Positions 55,701 through 64,000 of a DNA stretch of 64,000 nucleotides are shown here, piece by piece. Location: the NCBI RefSeq assembly GCF_001598255.1, contig NZ_BCYP01000036.1, forward strand, positions 1 through 64,000. Reading direction: 5' to 3'. A program made the position numbers and the translations under genes. The notes beneath the pieces are model-generated. The model ran no database searches, was not told the origin of the DNA, and was given only the letters and a program-made list of their open reading frames with translations. The stretch's first letter is position 1. Each line of letters starts with the position of its first letter. The DNA comes from Mitsuaria chitosanitabida ATCC BAA-476 = NBRC 102408. GTDB lineage: Bacteria > Pseudomonadota > Gammaproteobacteria > Burkholderiales > Burkholderiaceae_C.

Positions 55701-56305
55701 CAGCCCACCCAGGCGAAGGGCAGCACGAGCAGGGCCAGCCAGAGCGGCTGGGTCCAGAGCTGCAGCCGGCTGATGGCGGAGATGCCGTGGGTGACCAGCG
55801 GGATCACGACCAGCGCGCACAGCAGGTAGCCCCATTGGGGCGGGATGTCGAGGGCCAGCTCCAGCGCGTAGGCCATCACCGCGGCCTCGAGCGCGAAGAA
55901 GATGAAGGTGAAGCTGGCGTAGATCAGCGAGGTCAGCGTGGAGCCGATGTAGCCGAAGCCCGCGCCGCGGGTCAGCAGGTCCATGTCGACGCCGTGACGG
56001 GCGGCGTAGACGCTGATGGGCAGGCCGGCGAGGAAGATGATCAGCCCGGTCGCGAGGATGGCCAGGGCGGCGTTGGTCCAGCCGTAGTGCAGCAGCAGCG
56101 TCGCGCCGACGGCTTCCAGGATCAGGAAGGAGGCGGCACCGAAGGCGGTGTTGGCCACGCGCCAGGAGGACCAGCGCCGGAAGCGCTGCGGGGTGTAGCG
56201 GAGGGCGTAGTCCTCCAGTGTTTCGCGCGCCACCCAGGCGTTGTAGTCCCGCCGCAGCTTGATGATGTGCTGCGGGGCGTCGGTGGGGGCGAGCGGCGTG
56301 TCCAT
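52775..56305 (-). CDS. NCS1 permease fused to hybrid histidine kinase
   Basis: This 1,176-residue membrane protein joins four parts. Residues 1-490 are a complete NCS1 (nucleobase/allantoin/cytosine:cation symporter) permease with about twelve helices (IIKLRRDYNAWVARETLEDY, RGAGFGYIGSTLTSLIYASF, ITQMGEQADYLRFMP, LKINVTNAYAGSLAWSNFF). Residues 499-548 hold nine Cys in CVIC, CSLCC and CGDLC groups. Two more helices (about 580-655) and a coiled coil lead to the kinase: ISTISHELRTPLNS (His712), a GNAIKF N-box and DTGPGM. The receiver (958-1080) has Asp1009, and a helical C-terminal region follows. This is the architecture of a transporter-derived sensor (compare SSS-family CbrA). It lies between urtABCDE and ureABC and is coupled to a LuxR regulator. 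The start at 56305 is preferred over ATGs at 56326 and 56371. Confidence 0.9.
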   Translation of the reverse strand: MDTPLAPTDAPQHIIKLRRDYNAWVARETLEDYALRYTPQRFRRWSSWRVANTAFGAASFLILEAVGATLLLHYGWTNAALAILATGLIIFLAGLPISVYAARHGVDMDLLTRGAGFGYIGSTLTSLIYASFTFIFFALEAAVMAYALELALDIPPQWGYLLCALVVIPLVTHGISAISRLQLWTQPLWLALLVLPFAWVGWRHPGAFDGVTTQIGSQSGTAGFDAHAFGAALTVGVALITQMGEQADYLRFMPRRTAGNARRWWAAVLLGGPGWVVLGVLKMLGGALLAWLAVSHAVPPERAVDPNQMYLAAYEYVFPQYGWAVAITALFVVVSQLKINVTNAYAGSLAWSNFFSRLTHSHPGRVVWVVFNTLIAFMLMEMNVFEALGHVLGLYANIAIAWIMAVVADLVINKPLGLSPPGIEFKRAHLYDVNPVGVGAMALASVLSVAAHLGLMGALAQAWSAAIAMVTALVAAPLIAWATKGRYYLARPAEEIAHCPASLGRDVLHRCVICEREYEGPDMAHCPAYRGAICSLCCTLDARCGDLCKPQASLASQWNALLRRLLPRASWPYLDTGLGHYLLLMLVVTPLLAMLFGLLYHQQLQQLPQIPLIDAASQEALRIGLKAGLLKAFFALLLVAGTVAWWLVLAHQSRQVAQEESNRQTQALVREIDSHRRTDEALQGARLQAERAQASAEAANQAKSRYISTISHELRTPLNSILGYAQLMAADASLPPQRRQAVQVIKRGGEHLMRLIDGTLDIARIEAGRLSLEPAPLRFADLLQELADMFEPQAAAKGLRFRFETAGTLPGWVRADEQRLRQILINLLGNAIKFTAEGGVTLRVRHGREMATLEIEDTGPGMDAAELARIFEPFARGASASSARGGSAAPGAGLGLTIAKMLTELMGGEMSATSTPGAGSTFRVRLFLPELHGRIPDSPRMRAAAAARQRLGVDGASPRLLVVDNEADDRQLLIELLAPLGFTVREASSGHDALDLIAAGWVPDAVLMDLAMPGIDGWETIRRLRAMLATSPPIAVVSANAFERGQENDAGIGARDFIVKPVRHELLLDWLTERLALKWRVTPEGPTASTPASAPGEASGEASGSRRAGDMPPPERLTGLSEALSLGYYRGVLSQLDEIEAADPAWLPFCERQRTLARQFQFEAMLRMLARSENPA

Positions 56306-56344
56306 GGGGGCGCTCGGGAAATGCATGAAGCATGCCGGGCTTGG

Positions 56345-56469
56345 GGGCTCGCTGTGTGGCCCGGCCCTCACCCCAACCCCTCTCCCACTTCATGGGAGAG
56401 GGGCTTCCATGCGCCACGCCATGTGGAGCCCCTCTCCCGCTGCGCGGGAGAGGGGTTGGGGTGAGGGCC
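56345..56469. repeat. Palindromic repeat pair between the sensor gene and ureA
   Basis: The left arm (56363-56403) and right arm (56429-56469) are inverted copies of the same family as 48868-48957, preceded by the shared flank GGCTCGCTGTGTGGC (56347-56361). Both arms contain CTCTCCC/GGGAGAG hairpins. The element overlaps the probable promoter zone of the sensor and urease genes. Confidence 0.85.
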
Positions 56470-56494
56470 GTCGCACACCAGAGCCTGTATGACT

Positions 56495-56535
56495 CCCTCT
56501 CCCGCAAGGCGGGAGAGGGCGGGGGAGAGGGTCTT
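56495..56535. repeat. Additional single arm of the palindromic repeat family
   Basis: The sequence CCCTCTCCCGC-AAG-GCGGGAGAGGG followed by GCGGGGGAGAGGGTCTT matches the hairpin core and the AGACCCTC end of the family, in inverted orientation. It lies 40 bases before the ureA start. Confidence 0.7.
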
Positions 56536-56574
56536 CCTCCAGCACCGGCATGGTGCTTGCTAGCAGTCCCCCCC

Positions 56575-56877
<303 letters not shown>

Positions 56878-56886
56878 GGACCCGCC

Positions 56887-57492
56887 ATGACCCGACGTCT
56901 GCTTGCCGCCACCGCCGCTGTCGCCGCGGCCGCTTTGCCTGCCCTGGCCTTCGCCCACGCGGGCGATGCGCCCCATGATCACGGCGCCTCGCTGGGATTC
57001 ACCGCCGGCTTCCTGCATCCCTTCACCGGCCTGGACCACCTGGCCGCGATGCTGGCCGTCGGCCTGTGGAGCGCGCTCACCCAGACCGGCCGCCGCATGC
57101 TGGCCGCGCCCTTCGCCTTCGCGGGCCTGCTCCTGGCCGGCGCGCTGATCGGCGCGGCCGGCGTCGGCGCCGCGCTGCCGGGCATCGAGCCCATGGTCGC
57201 CGCCTCCGTGCTCGCGCTGGGCCTGATCGCCGCGACGCGCTGGAAGCTGAGCGCCGCCGCCGCATCCGCGCTGGTCGGCGCCTTCGCCGTCTTCCACGGC
57301 CTGGCGCACGGCGCCGAACTCGGCGGCGGCGCCGCGCTGATCGGCATGGTCGCGGCCACGGCGCTGCTGCATGCGGGCGGCCTGGCGCTCGGCCTGAGGC
57401 TGCGCGCGGCGGCTCCGGCCTGGTCCAGTGCGGCGGGCGGCACGATCGCGCTGCTGGGCCTGGGCCTGCTGACCCGGCTGGTGGTCGCATGA
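56887..57492 (+). CDS. ureJ: HupE/UreJ family membrane protein
   Basis: This 201-residue protein has a signal peptide-like start (about 1-23), then [10 protein letters not shown], a His-rich exit, and about six membrane helices. The family motif [18 protein letters not shown] occurs near residue 43, and [12 protein letters not shown] near 135. HupE/UreJ proteins are secondary nickel or cobalt transporters, which fits a role in supplying nickel for urease. It lies 9 bases after ureA, with GAGGA before its ATG, and its stop overlaps ureB (ATGA). Confidence 0.93.
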   Translation: MTRRLLAATAAVAAAALPALAFAHAGDAPHDHGASLGFTAGFLHPFTGLDHLAAMLAVGLWSALTQTGRRMLAAPFAFAGLLLAGALIGAAGVGAALPGIEPMVAASVLALGLIAATRWKLSAAAASALVGAFAVFHGLAHGAELGGGAALIGMVAATALLHAGGLALGLRLRAAAPAWSSAAGGTIALLGLGLLTRLVVA

Positions 57493-57794
57493 TCCCCGGC
57501 GAGCTGCTGACCGACCCCGGCGAGCTGCCGCTCAACCCGGGTCGTCGCACGGTCACCCTGACCGTGATCAACGCCGCGGATCGCCCCATCCAGGTGGGCT
57601 CGCATTACCACTTCGCCGAAACCAACGGCGCGCTGAACTTCGACCGCGAGGCCGCGCGCGGCATGCGGCTCAACATCGCGTCCGGCACCGCCGTGCGCTT
57701 CGAGCCCGGCCAGCAGCGCACCGTCGAACTGGTCGACTTCGCCGGCACCCGCGAGATCTGGGGATTCCGCGGCCTGATCCAGGGAGCGCTCTGA
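57489..57794 (+). CDS. ureB: Urease beta subunit
   Basis: This 101-residue subunit is the normal size. [40 protein letters not shown] and [20 protein letters not shown] are characteristic. It is a separate subunit from UreA, as in most proteobacteria. Its stop shares one base with the ureC start (TGATG). Confidence 0.97.
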   Translation: MIPGELLTDPGELPLNPGRRTVTLTVINAADRPIQVGSHYHFAETNGALNFDREAARGMRLNIASGTAVRFEPGQQRTVELVDFAGTREIWGFRGLIQGAL

Positions 57795-59512
57795 TGGCCC
57801 GCATCGGCAAACGCGCCTACGCCGAGATGTTCGGCCCCACCGTCGGCGATCGTGTCCGGCTGGCCGACACCGCGCTGGTCATCGAGGTCGAGCAAGACCT
57901 GACCCTGCGCGCCGGCGGCTATGGCGAGGAAGTGAAGTTCGGCGGCGGCAAGACCATCCGCGACGGCATGGCGCAGTCGCAGCGCACGCGCGCGCAGGGC
58001 GCCGTGGACACGGTGCTGACCAACGCGCTGATCCTGGACCACTGGGGCATCGTCAAGGCGGACATCGGCCTGAAGGACCACCGCATCGTCGCCATCGGCA
58101 AGGCCGGGAATCCGGACACGCAGCCGGGGGTGGACATCGTCATCGGGCCCGGCACCGAGGTGATCGCCTGCGAGGGCAACATCGTCACCGCCGGCGCGAT
58201 CGACTCCCACATCCACTTCATCTGCCCGCAGCAGATCGAGGAGGCCCTGGCCAGCGGCGTGACCACGATGCTGGGCGGCGGCACCGGTCCGGCGACCGGC
58301 ACCTTCGCCACCACCTGCACGCCGGGGCCCTGGCACCTCGAGCGCATGCTGCAGGCGGCCGATGCCTTCCCGATGAACCTGGGCTTCCTGGGCAAGGGGA
58401 ACGCGAGCCGGCCCGAGGGCCTGGTCGAGCAGATCGAGGCCGGCGCGATCGGGCTGAAGCTGCACGAGGACTGGGGCACCACGCCCGCGGCGATCAGCAA
58501 CTGCCTGGACGTCGCGGAGCTCACCGACACCCAGGTCGCCATCCACACCGACACGCTCAACGAGAGCGGCTTCGTCGAGGACACGGTGGCCGCCTTCAAG
58601 GGCCGCACCATCCACACCTTCCACACGGAAGGGGCGGGCGGCGGCCATGCGCCGGACATCCTGAAGGTGGTCGGCGAGGCCAACGTGCTGCCCAGCTCGA
58701 CCAATCCGACGCGCCCGTACACCATCAACACGCTCGACGAGCACGTCGACATGCTGATGGTCTGCCACCACCTGGATCCGGCCATCGCCGAGGACCTGGC
58801 CTTCGCCGAGAGCCGCATCCGCAAGGAGACCATCGCGGCCGAGGACATCCTGCACGACCTGGGCGCGATCAGCATGTTCAGCTCGGACTCGCAGGCCATG
58901 GGCCGCGTGGGCGAGGTGATCCTGCGCTGCTGGCAGACCGCGCACAAGATGAAGCAGCAGCGCGGGCAGTTGCCCGGCGACAGCGAGCGGCACGACAACG
59001 GTCGCGTGAAGCGCTACGTGGCCAAGCTGGCGATCAATCCGGCGATCGCGCACGGCGTCTCGCACGAGGTCGGCAGCATCGAGGTCGGCAAGTGGGCCGA
59101 CCTGGTCATCTGGAAGCCGGCCTTCTTCGGCGTGAAGCCGGCGCTGATCCTCAAGGGCGGCGTGATCGCGATGGCCGCGATGGGCGATCCCAACGCGTCC
59201 ATCCCGACGCCGCAGCCCGTGCACTACCGGCCGATGTTCGGGAGCTACGGCGGCTCGCTGACGCGCGCCTCGCTGAGCTTCGTGTCGCAGGCCGCGATCG
59301 CGGCGGGCGCGCCGGCCCGCTACGGTCTGGCCAAGCAGGCCGTGGCGGTGAAGGGCATTCGCGGCGTGGGCAAGAAGGACATGGTCCACAATGCCTACGC
59401 CCCGCGGATGGAGGTCGATCCCCAGACCTACGCGGTGCGCGCCGACGGCCTGTTGCTGCACTGCGAGCCCGCCACGGCGCTCCCGATGGCGCAGCGCTAC
59501 TTCCTGTTCTGA
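57794..59512 (+). CDS. ureC: Urease alpha (catalytic) subunit
   Basis: This 572-residue catalytic subunit hydrolyses urea to ammonia and carbamate with two nickel ions. Every active-site residue is present: His139 and His141 (SHIHF), the carbamylated Lys222 (GLKLHEDWG), His224, His251, His277 ([11 protein letters not shown]), the flap Cys324-His325 (MVCHHLDP) and Asp365. All are offset by exactly five from the Klebsiella enzyme numbering. The protein should be fully active. Its stop shares one base with the ureE start. Confidence 0.98.
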   Translation: MARIGKRAYAEMFGPTVGDRVRLADTALVIEVEQDLTLRAGGYGEEVKFGGGKTIRDGMAQSQRTRAQGAVDTVLTNALILDHWGIVKADIGLKDHRIVAIGKAGNPDTQPGVDIVIGPGTEVIACEGNIVTAGAIDSHIHFICPQQIEEALASGVTTMLGGGTGPATGTFATTCTPGPWHLERMLQAADAFPMNLGFLGKGNASRPEGLVEQIEAGAIGLKLHEDWGTTPAAISNCLDVAELTDTQVAIHTDTLNESGFVEDTVAAFKGRTIHTFHTEGAGGGHAPDILKVVGEANVLPSSTNPTRPYTINTLDEHVDMLMVCHHLDPAIAEDLAFAESRIRKETIAAEDILHDLGAISMFSSDSQAMGRVGEVILRCWQTAHKMKQQRGQLPGDSERHDNGRVKRYVAKLAINPAIAHGVSHEVGSIEVGKWADLVIWKPAFFGVKPALILKGGVIAMAAMGDPNASIPTPQPVHYRPMFGSYGGSLTRASLSFVSQAAIAAGAPARYGLAKQAVAVKGIRGVGKKDMVHNAYAPRMEVDPQTYAVRADGLLLHCEPATALPMAQRYFLF

Positions 59513-60276
59513 TGATCCAAGTCTCCAAACTGCTGGCGCGCGGCGCCGGCCTGGCCCCGGTGCTGCTCAAGCGCGCCGCCACCGTGACGCTCGACTGGGA
59601 CACGCGCCAGAAGAGCCGCTTCCAGGCCGTGGACAGCCAGGGGCGCGAACTCGGCGTCTTCCTGCCGCGCGGCACGGCCGTGCGTGGCGGCGATGTGCTG
59701 GTGGGCGAGGATGGCTCGCTGGTGCGTGTCGTCGCGGCGCCTCAGGCCCTGCTGCGCATCACCGCCTGCACGGCCCACGGCTCGACTTTCGACCTGGTGC
59801 GCGCGGCGTATCACCTGGGCAACCGCCATGTGCAGATCGAGCTGCAGCCCGACCACCTCAAGATCGAGCCCGATCACGTGCTGGCCGACATGCTGCGCGC
59901 GATGCATCTGATCGTGAACGCGGTCGAGGAGGCCTTCGAGCCCGAGGCCGGCGCCTACGCGGCCGGCGGCCACGGTCATGCGCACGGGCACGGCCATGGG
60001 CATGAGTCTCACGGTCATCGGCACGAGGGCCACGAGCACCACGGCCACCACGGGCATCAGCACGAGGGCCATGAGCACCCTGGCCACAAGCACGAAGCCC
60101 ACAAGCACGAAGGCCGCAGGACCATCGCGATCAACGCGGCGCCGGCGCCCCATGTGCACGGCCCGGGTTGCGGCCACGACCACTCGCACGAGCACCACCA
60201 GCATGACCACGGCCACGGTCACCCGCACGACCACGACCACCCGCACGGCAAGCCCGGCCACAAGCGCGACCACTGA
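59512..60276 (+). CDS. ureE: Urease nickel chaperone UreE with very long His-rich tail
   Basis: The protein has 254 residues, well above the ~150-160 common for UreE. The first ~150 residues are the normal fold: peptide-binding domain with RAATVTLDWDTRQKSRF and LPRGTAVRGGDVL, then metal-binding domain with AYHLGNRHVQIELQPDHLKI. The remaining ~105 residues hold two His-rich blocks (about 39 His in all, mostly Gly-His, Glu-His and Asp-His) with a short hydrophobic spacer RTIAINAAPA and one GPGCGH. Such tails bind several nickel ions and can store nickel. The last 74 bases also encode the start of ureF in another frame. The tail is made of simple repeats, so slippage may vary it between strains. 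Confidence 0.95.
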   Translation: MIQVSKLLARGAGLAPVLLKRAATVTLDWDTRQKSRFQAVDSQGRELGVFLPRGTAVRGGDVLVGEDGSLVRVVAAPQALLRITACTAHGSTFDLVRAAYHLGNRHVQIELQPDHLKIEPDHVLADMLRAMHLIVNAVEEAFEPEAGAYAAGGHGHAHGHGHGHESHGHRHEGHEHHGHHGHQHEGHEHPGHKHEAHKHEGRRTIAINAAPAPHVHGPGCGHDHSHEHHQHDHGHGHPHDHDHPHGKPGHKRDH

Positions 60277-60957
60277 TCCGGTCCCGCCGCTGCTGCGGCT
60301 GGCCTGGCTCGCGTCGCCGGCGCTGCCGATCGGGGCGTTCTCGTACTCCGAGGCGCTGGAGGCCGCGGTCGAGCACGGCCTGGTGCATGACGACCTCAGC
60401 GCCGGCCACTGGCTGAGCCAGCAGCTGCGGCTGCTCGCGCGTGGCGATCTCGCGGCGATCGCGCAGGGCATCGTCGCCTGGCGCGCGAACGACGAGCCCG
60501 CGCTGCGCGATCTCGCCCGCTGGCTGCGCGTCACCCGTGACGGCGCCGAGGCCCGCCTGCAGAGCGAGCAGATGGGCCAGTCGCTGCTGACCTGGCTGCG
60601 CGCGCAGCCGATGGCCTCGCCCGACCAGCTCGCGCGCCTGTCCGACTGCGGCGAGGCCGGCCCCGCGCACTACGCCTTCGTGATGGCGCTCGCGCTGTCG
60701 ACGATCGACGTCCCGCTGGAGCAGGCCTTGTTCACGCAGGCTTTCGGCTGGGCCGAGAACCAGGTGCAGGCGGCGCTCAAGGCGGTGCCGCTGGGCCAGA
60801 CCGCCGGACAGCGCGTGCTGACGCGACTCGCCGCCGAGATTCCCGCCGCGGTCGCCGAGGCCGTCTCGACGCCGCCCGCGCGGCGCCAGCTCTTCGCGCC
60901 CATGCTGTCCATCCTGGCGGCGCGCCACGAAACCCAGTACTCCCGACTGTTCCGATC

Positions 60958-60961
<4 letters not shown>
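60203..60961 (+). CDS. ureF: Urease accessory protein UreF, start uncertain
   Basis: The conserved UreF part begins [31 protein letters not shown], and it continues with [38 protein letters not shown] and the C-terminal segment [14 protein letters not shown], all typical. UreF, bound to UreD, admits UreG to the urease. Between the ureE stop and the conserved start there is no ATG, GTG or TTG in this frame. The nearest is the ATG at 60203 inside the ureE His-rich tail, giving a 252-residue protein with a Thr-rich leader ([18 protein letters not shown]) generated by reading the His repeats out of frame. Initiation at a CTG near 60288 is the alternative. Confidence 0.88.
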
Positions 60962-61647
<686 letters not shown>

Positions 61648-61698
61648 ATTCCAGGTCCGCATCCGGCCAGACAGGTCGGGCCGCGGAGGAAAGACTGG

Positions 61699-61726
61699 GC
61701 GCTCCTTCATCACGAGCAGGGAGCGC
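61699..61726 (+). promoter_or_regulatory. Inverted repeat covering the ribosome binding site of the SDR gene
   Basis: GCGCTCC (61699-61705) and GGAGCGC (61720-61726) are inverted copies. The right arm overlaps the Shine-Dalgarno AGGGAG, and the ATG follows two bases later. It could be an operator for a dimeric repressor or a hairpin that hides the ribosome site. Confidence 0.5.
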
Positions 61727-61728
61727 TC

Positions 61729-62559
61729 ATGACCACCGCAGATCACCACACGACCCCCCACGCCGCCAGCGCGGAGGTCGCCACCGTCCCCATCTCCCGC
61801 TGCCTGGCCCGCCAGGTCGCGCTGATCACCGGCGCGAGCAGCGGCATCGGACGCGCGACGGCGCGGCTCTTCGCCCGGGAAGGCGCGGCCGTCGTCGTCG
61901 GCGCGCGGCGCCAGGCCGAGCTCGACGCCCTCGTGCGCGAGATCGAGGCCGAGGGCGGCCACGCGGCCGCGCTGGCCGGCGACGTGCGCGATGAGGCCTA
62001 TGCGCGGGCGCTGGTGGCGCTCGCGCAGTCGCGTTTCGGTGGGCTGGACATCGCCTTCAACAACGCCGGGGCCATGGGGCCGCTGGGACCGACGCAGGAC
62101 GTGAGCCTGGACGCCTGGAACGAGGCCCTGTCGGTGAACCTGACGGGCGCCTTCCTCGGCGCCAAGCATCAACTGCCGGCGCTGCGGGCGCGAGGTGGGG
62201 GCGCCTTGATCTTCACGTCGACCTTCGTCGGTCATACGGCGGGATTCCCGGGCGCGGCCAGCTACGCGGCCGGGAAGTCCGGGCTGATCGGCCTGACCCA
62301 GGCGCTGGCGGTGGAAGTCGCCGCGGAGGGCGTGCGCGTCAACGCGCTGCTGCCCGGTGGCACCGACACGCCCATGGCGCGCGAGATGAACGCCACGCCC
62401 GAGGCGCTCGCGCAGGTGGCGCGGCTGCACGCGCTGGGTCGCATCGCGCAGCCCGAGGAGATGGCGCGCGCGGTGCTGTTCCTGGCGTCGCCGGCCTCCT
62501 CCTTCATGACCGGCGCGACGCTGCTGGTCGATGGCGGGGTGTCGATCAAGAAGGTCTGA
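61729..62559 (+). CDS. Short-chain dehydrogenase/reductase
   Basis: This 276-residue classical SDR has a leader of ~25 residues that is His/Thr-rich. The cofactor motif is ITGASSGIGRATA (TGxxxGIG), followed by NNAGAM, NLTGAFLGAKH and the catalytic Ser/Tyr/Lys: FTSTFVGHTAGFPGAASYAAGK. PGGTDTPMAREM and LASPASSFMTGATLLVDGGV complete the fold. VVVGARRQAELD after the second strand (Arg residues) suggests NADP(H) preference, though a second-strand Asp is absent. The substrate is unknown. It is downstream of ureG but separated by 81 bases with its own hairpin leader, so it is probably independent of urease. A palindromic repeat begins inside its stop codon. Confidence 0.92.
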   Translation: MTTADHHTTPHAASAEVATVPISRCLARQVALITGASSGIGRATARLFAREGAAVVVGARRQAELDALVREIEAEGGHAAALAGDVRDEAYARALVALAQSRFGGLDIAFNNAGAMGPLGPTQDVSLDAWNEALSVNLTGAFLGAKHQLPALRARGGGALIFTSTFVGHTAGFPGAASYAAGKSGLIGLTQALAVEVAAEGVRVNALLPGGTDTPMAREMNATPEALAQVARLHALGRIAQPEEMARAVLFLASPASSFMTGATLLVDGGVSIKKV

Positions 62560-62598
62560 AGACCCTCACCCCGACCCTCTCCCGCAAGCGGGAGAGGG
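62558..62598. repeat. Single arm of the palindromic repeat family
   Basis: These 41 bases are identical to 42984-43024. They include the hairpin CTCTCCCGC-AA-GCGGGAGAG and begin within the SDR stop codon. The copy lies between convergent SDR and tctA genes, where a hairpin could act as a terminator. Confidence 0.85.
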
Positions 62599-62677
62599 GG
62601 AAGTCGAGAGGCGTGGAGAGGGGGAGAGAGTCGACGGGGGGGCGTCGACGGGGGAGCGGGTGGGCGCTCCCCGGGGC

Positions 62678-64000
62678 TCAGGCGATCTGGGGAGCCGCCT
62701 CGCTCGGGCCGTCCTTGTCGTGGTCGTCGCCGCCGGCCTTGCTCTTGGCGCCCTTGCGGGCAGTCATGAAGAAGGCGATCAGTTGCCAGGCGATGAACAC
62801 CGCGATGATGCCCAACAGCGTCGCGCTGATCGGGCGCTGCACGAAGACGTCGAACTTGCCGCGGCTGATCAGCATCGCGCGACGGAAGTTCTCCTCCAGC
62901 ATCGGGCCCAGGATGAAGCCCAGCATCAGCGGCGCGGGGTCCATGTCCAGCCGCATGAAGATGTAGCCGGCCAGGCCGAAGGCCGCGGTGACGAAGACGT
63001 CGTCCAGGTTGTTGTTGACGCTGAAGGTGCCGATGCAGCAGAAGAACAGGATCGACGGGAACAGCACGTTGTACGGGATCTTGAAGACCGACAGCCAGTA
63101 GCGCACCAGAGGCACGTTCAGCACGACCAGGAACACGTTGCCGATCCACATCGAGGCGACCAGGCCCCAGAAGATGTCGGGGTGGCCGGCGATCATGTTG
63201 GGGCCCGGCTGGATGCCCTTGATGATGAACGCGGCCATCATCAGCGCCATCACCGGGTTCTCCGGGATGCCGATCGACATCAGCGGGATGAAGCTGGTGC
63301 GGGCGGCCGACTCGTCCGCCGCGGCCTGACCGGCCACGCCCTCGATCGCGCCGTCGCCGATCTCGTGGCGGTACTTGCTGACCTTCTTGTCCACGGCATA
63401 GGCCGCGAACTGCGCGATGGTCGGGCCGCCGCCGGGCAGGATGCCCAGGATCGAGCCCACCACGCTGCCGCGCAGCGCGCTCGGGATGATGCGCTTGAAC
63501 TCCGGCCACGTGGGCATCAGGTGGATCTTGCCGTTGAAGGGCGTGCGCTCGTTCTTGGCGTCCAGGTTCTTGGAGATCTCCGCGATGCCGAAGCAGCCCA
63601 GCGCGATGCTCACCAGGCCCACGCCCTCGGCCAGGAAGGGCATGTCGAAGGTGTAGCGCTCCATGCCCGAGTTCACGTCCGTGCCGATCTGGCCGAACAG
63701 CACGCCGATCAGGCACATGGCCAGGCCGTTGAGCAGGCTGCCGGTGGTCACGAAGCTCACGCAGAGGAAGCCGAGCAACATCAGCGCGCAGTAGTCGGCG
63801 GGGCCGAACAGGAAGGCCACCTCGCCCAGCGTCGGGGCCAGGCAGGCCAGCACCACGATGGCGACGGTGCCGCCGATGAAGCTCGAGATGCCCGCGGTGA
63901 ACAGGGCCAGGCCTGTCTTCCCTTTCAGGGTCATCTGGTACCCGTCGATGCAGGCCACGATCGAGCTCGCGTGCGGGATCTTCATCGTGATCGCGCTGAC
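62678..64000 (-). CDS. tctA: TctA family tricarboxylate transporter permease (5' end outside the window)
   Basis: The frame runs off the window at 64000, and the first ~100 residues of TctA are missing; 440 residues remain. The visible part has many membrane helices with the signatures VACIDGYQMTLKGKTGLALF, GILPGGGPTIAQFAAYAVDK, FIPLMSIGIPENPVMALMM, NVLFPSILFFCCIGTFSVNN and LGPMLEENFRRAMLIS. It is the large permease of the tripartite tricarboxylate transporter, which imports carboxylates with a sodium or proton gradient using a periplasmic TctC and small TctB. The C terminus is a charged Lys/Asp-rich tail. The M at 63985 is not a start; it lies inside the conserved region. Confidence 0.94.
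   Translation of the reverse strand, partial: VSAITMKIPHASSIVACIDGYQMTLKGKTGLALFTAGISSFIGGTVAIVVLACLAPTLGEVAFLFGPADYCALMLLGFLCVSFVTTGSLLNGLAMCLIGVLFGQIGTDVNSGMERYTFDMPFLAEGVGLVSIALGCFGIAEISKNLDAKNERTPFNGKIHLMPTWPEFKRIIPSALRGSVVGSILGILPGGGPTIAQFAAYAVDKKVSKYRHEIGDGAIEGVAGQAAADESAARTSFIPLMSIGIPENPVMALMMAAFIIKGIQPGPNMIAGHPDIFWGLVASMWIGNVFLVVLNVPLVRYWLSVFKIPYNVLFPSILFFCCIGTFSVNNNLDDVFVTAAFGLAGYIFMRLDMDPAPLMLGFILGPMLEENFRRAMLISRGKFDVFVQRPISATLLGIIAVFIAWQLIAFFMTARKGAKSKAGGDDHDKDGPSEAAPQIA

Noticed and set aside
53114-56464. A 1,116-codon plus-strand frame opposite the NCS1-kinase gene
   Set aside because: Low-complexity His/Arg/Gln-rich translation with no domain. The minus-strand protein is fully explained by permease, kinase and receiver domains.
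62678-63985. Complete TctA gene starting at the ATG at 63985
   Set aside because: The codons before this Met are open to the window edge and continue the conserved TctA sequence; the protein is simply cut by the window end.

Overview
The window is about 70% G+C and reads as one chromosomal segment of a betaproteobacterium of the order Burkholderiales, probably from the Roseateles/Mitsuaria/Rubrivivax/Leptothrix side of the order (inferred, not proven). The evidence is the gene set: a CtpA protease beside a MoeB-like enzyme, a MoxR plus von Willebrand ATPase pair, Bug/TctC binding proteins, a urtABCDE urea transporter, a urease operon containing HupE/UreJ, and a QseE-QseG-QseF-type two-component set. 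There are no phage genes, transposases or CRISPR arrays. The coding strand alternates in short blocks, and shadow frames are long on the opposite strand, as expected at this G+C.

Layout. 1-10 kb: the end of a chemoreceptor gene, a TPR-GGDEF cyclase, a DUF429 protein, a ketopantoate-reductase-like enzyme, a spore-coat-U-type secreted protein, arginase, a LOG-family nucleosidase-like protein, moeB-like and ctpA. 10-17 kb: a cupin, tRNA-Arg(CCT) and the outer-membrane assembly pair tamA-tamB, with a vWA gene translationally coupled upstream. 18-26.4 kb: EAL and HD-GYP proteins, a PEP-CTERM protein, an S9 peptidase, a GNAT enzyme, MoxR and a dihaem cytochrome c4. 26.5-27.7 kb: a small patch of different base composition with an SDH/ClpP-fold protease and an overlapping small gene. 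27.7-34.8 kb: a family-5 solute-binding protein, ureD, a GFA-type protein and opgGH for periplasmic glucans. 35-38.4 kb: a QseEGF-like kinase/lipoprotein/sigma-54 regulator operon. 38.4-43 kb: LysR, CoA-transferase, HMG-CoA-lyase-like protein and TctC, then an element with near-perfect 42-bp inverted ends. 43.3-61.6 kb: the nitrogen region. 61.7-64 kb: an SDR enzyme and a truncated TctA permease gene.

How the genes work together. Urea metabolism is the strongest theme. Arginase can make urea, UrtABCDE can import it, and UreABC with UreDEFG and UreJ can hydrolyse it to ammonia. UreD lies 26 kb from the rest of the urease genes. Between the transporter and the urease sits the most unusual locus in the window: a 1,176-residue protein joining an NCS1 nucleobase/allantoin-type permease, a nine-cysteine cluster, a histidine kinase and a receiver. 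It is translationally coupled to a LuxR-type response regulator. Its position suggests a permease-based sensor of a nitrogenous ligand controlling urea or purine-nitrogen use; that is inference. A palindromic repeat family (CCCTCACCCC...CTCTCCCGC/GCGGGAGAG) is scattered through 43-62.6 kb, next to the urea, urease and tricarboxylate-transport genes.
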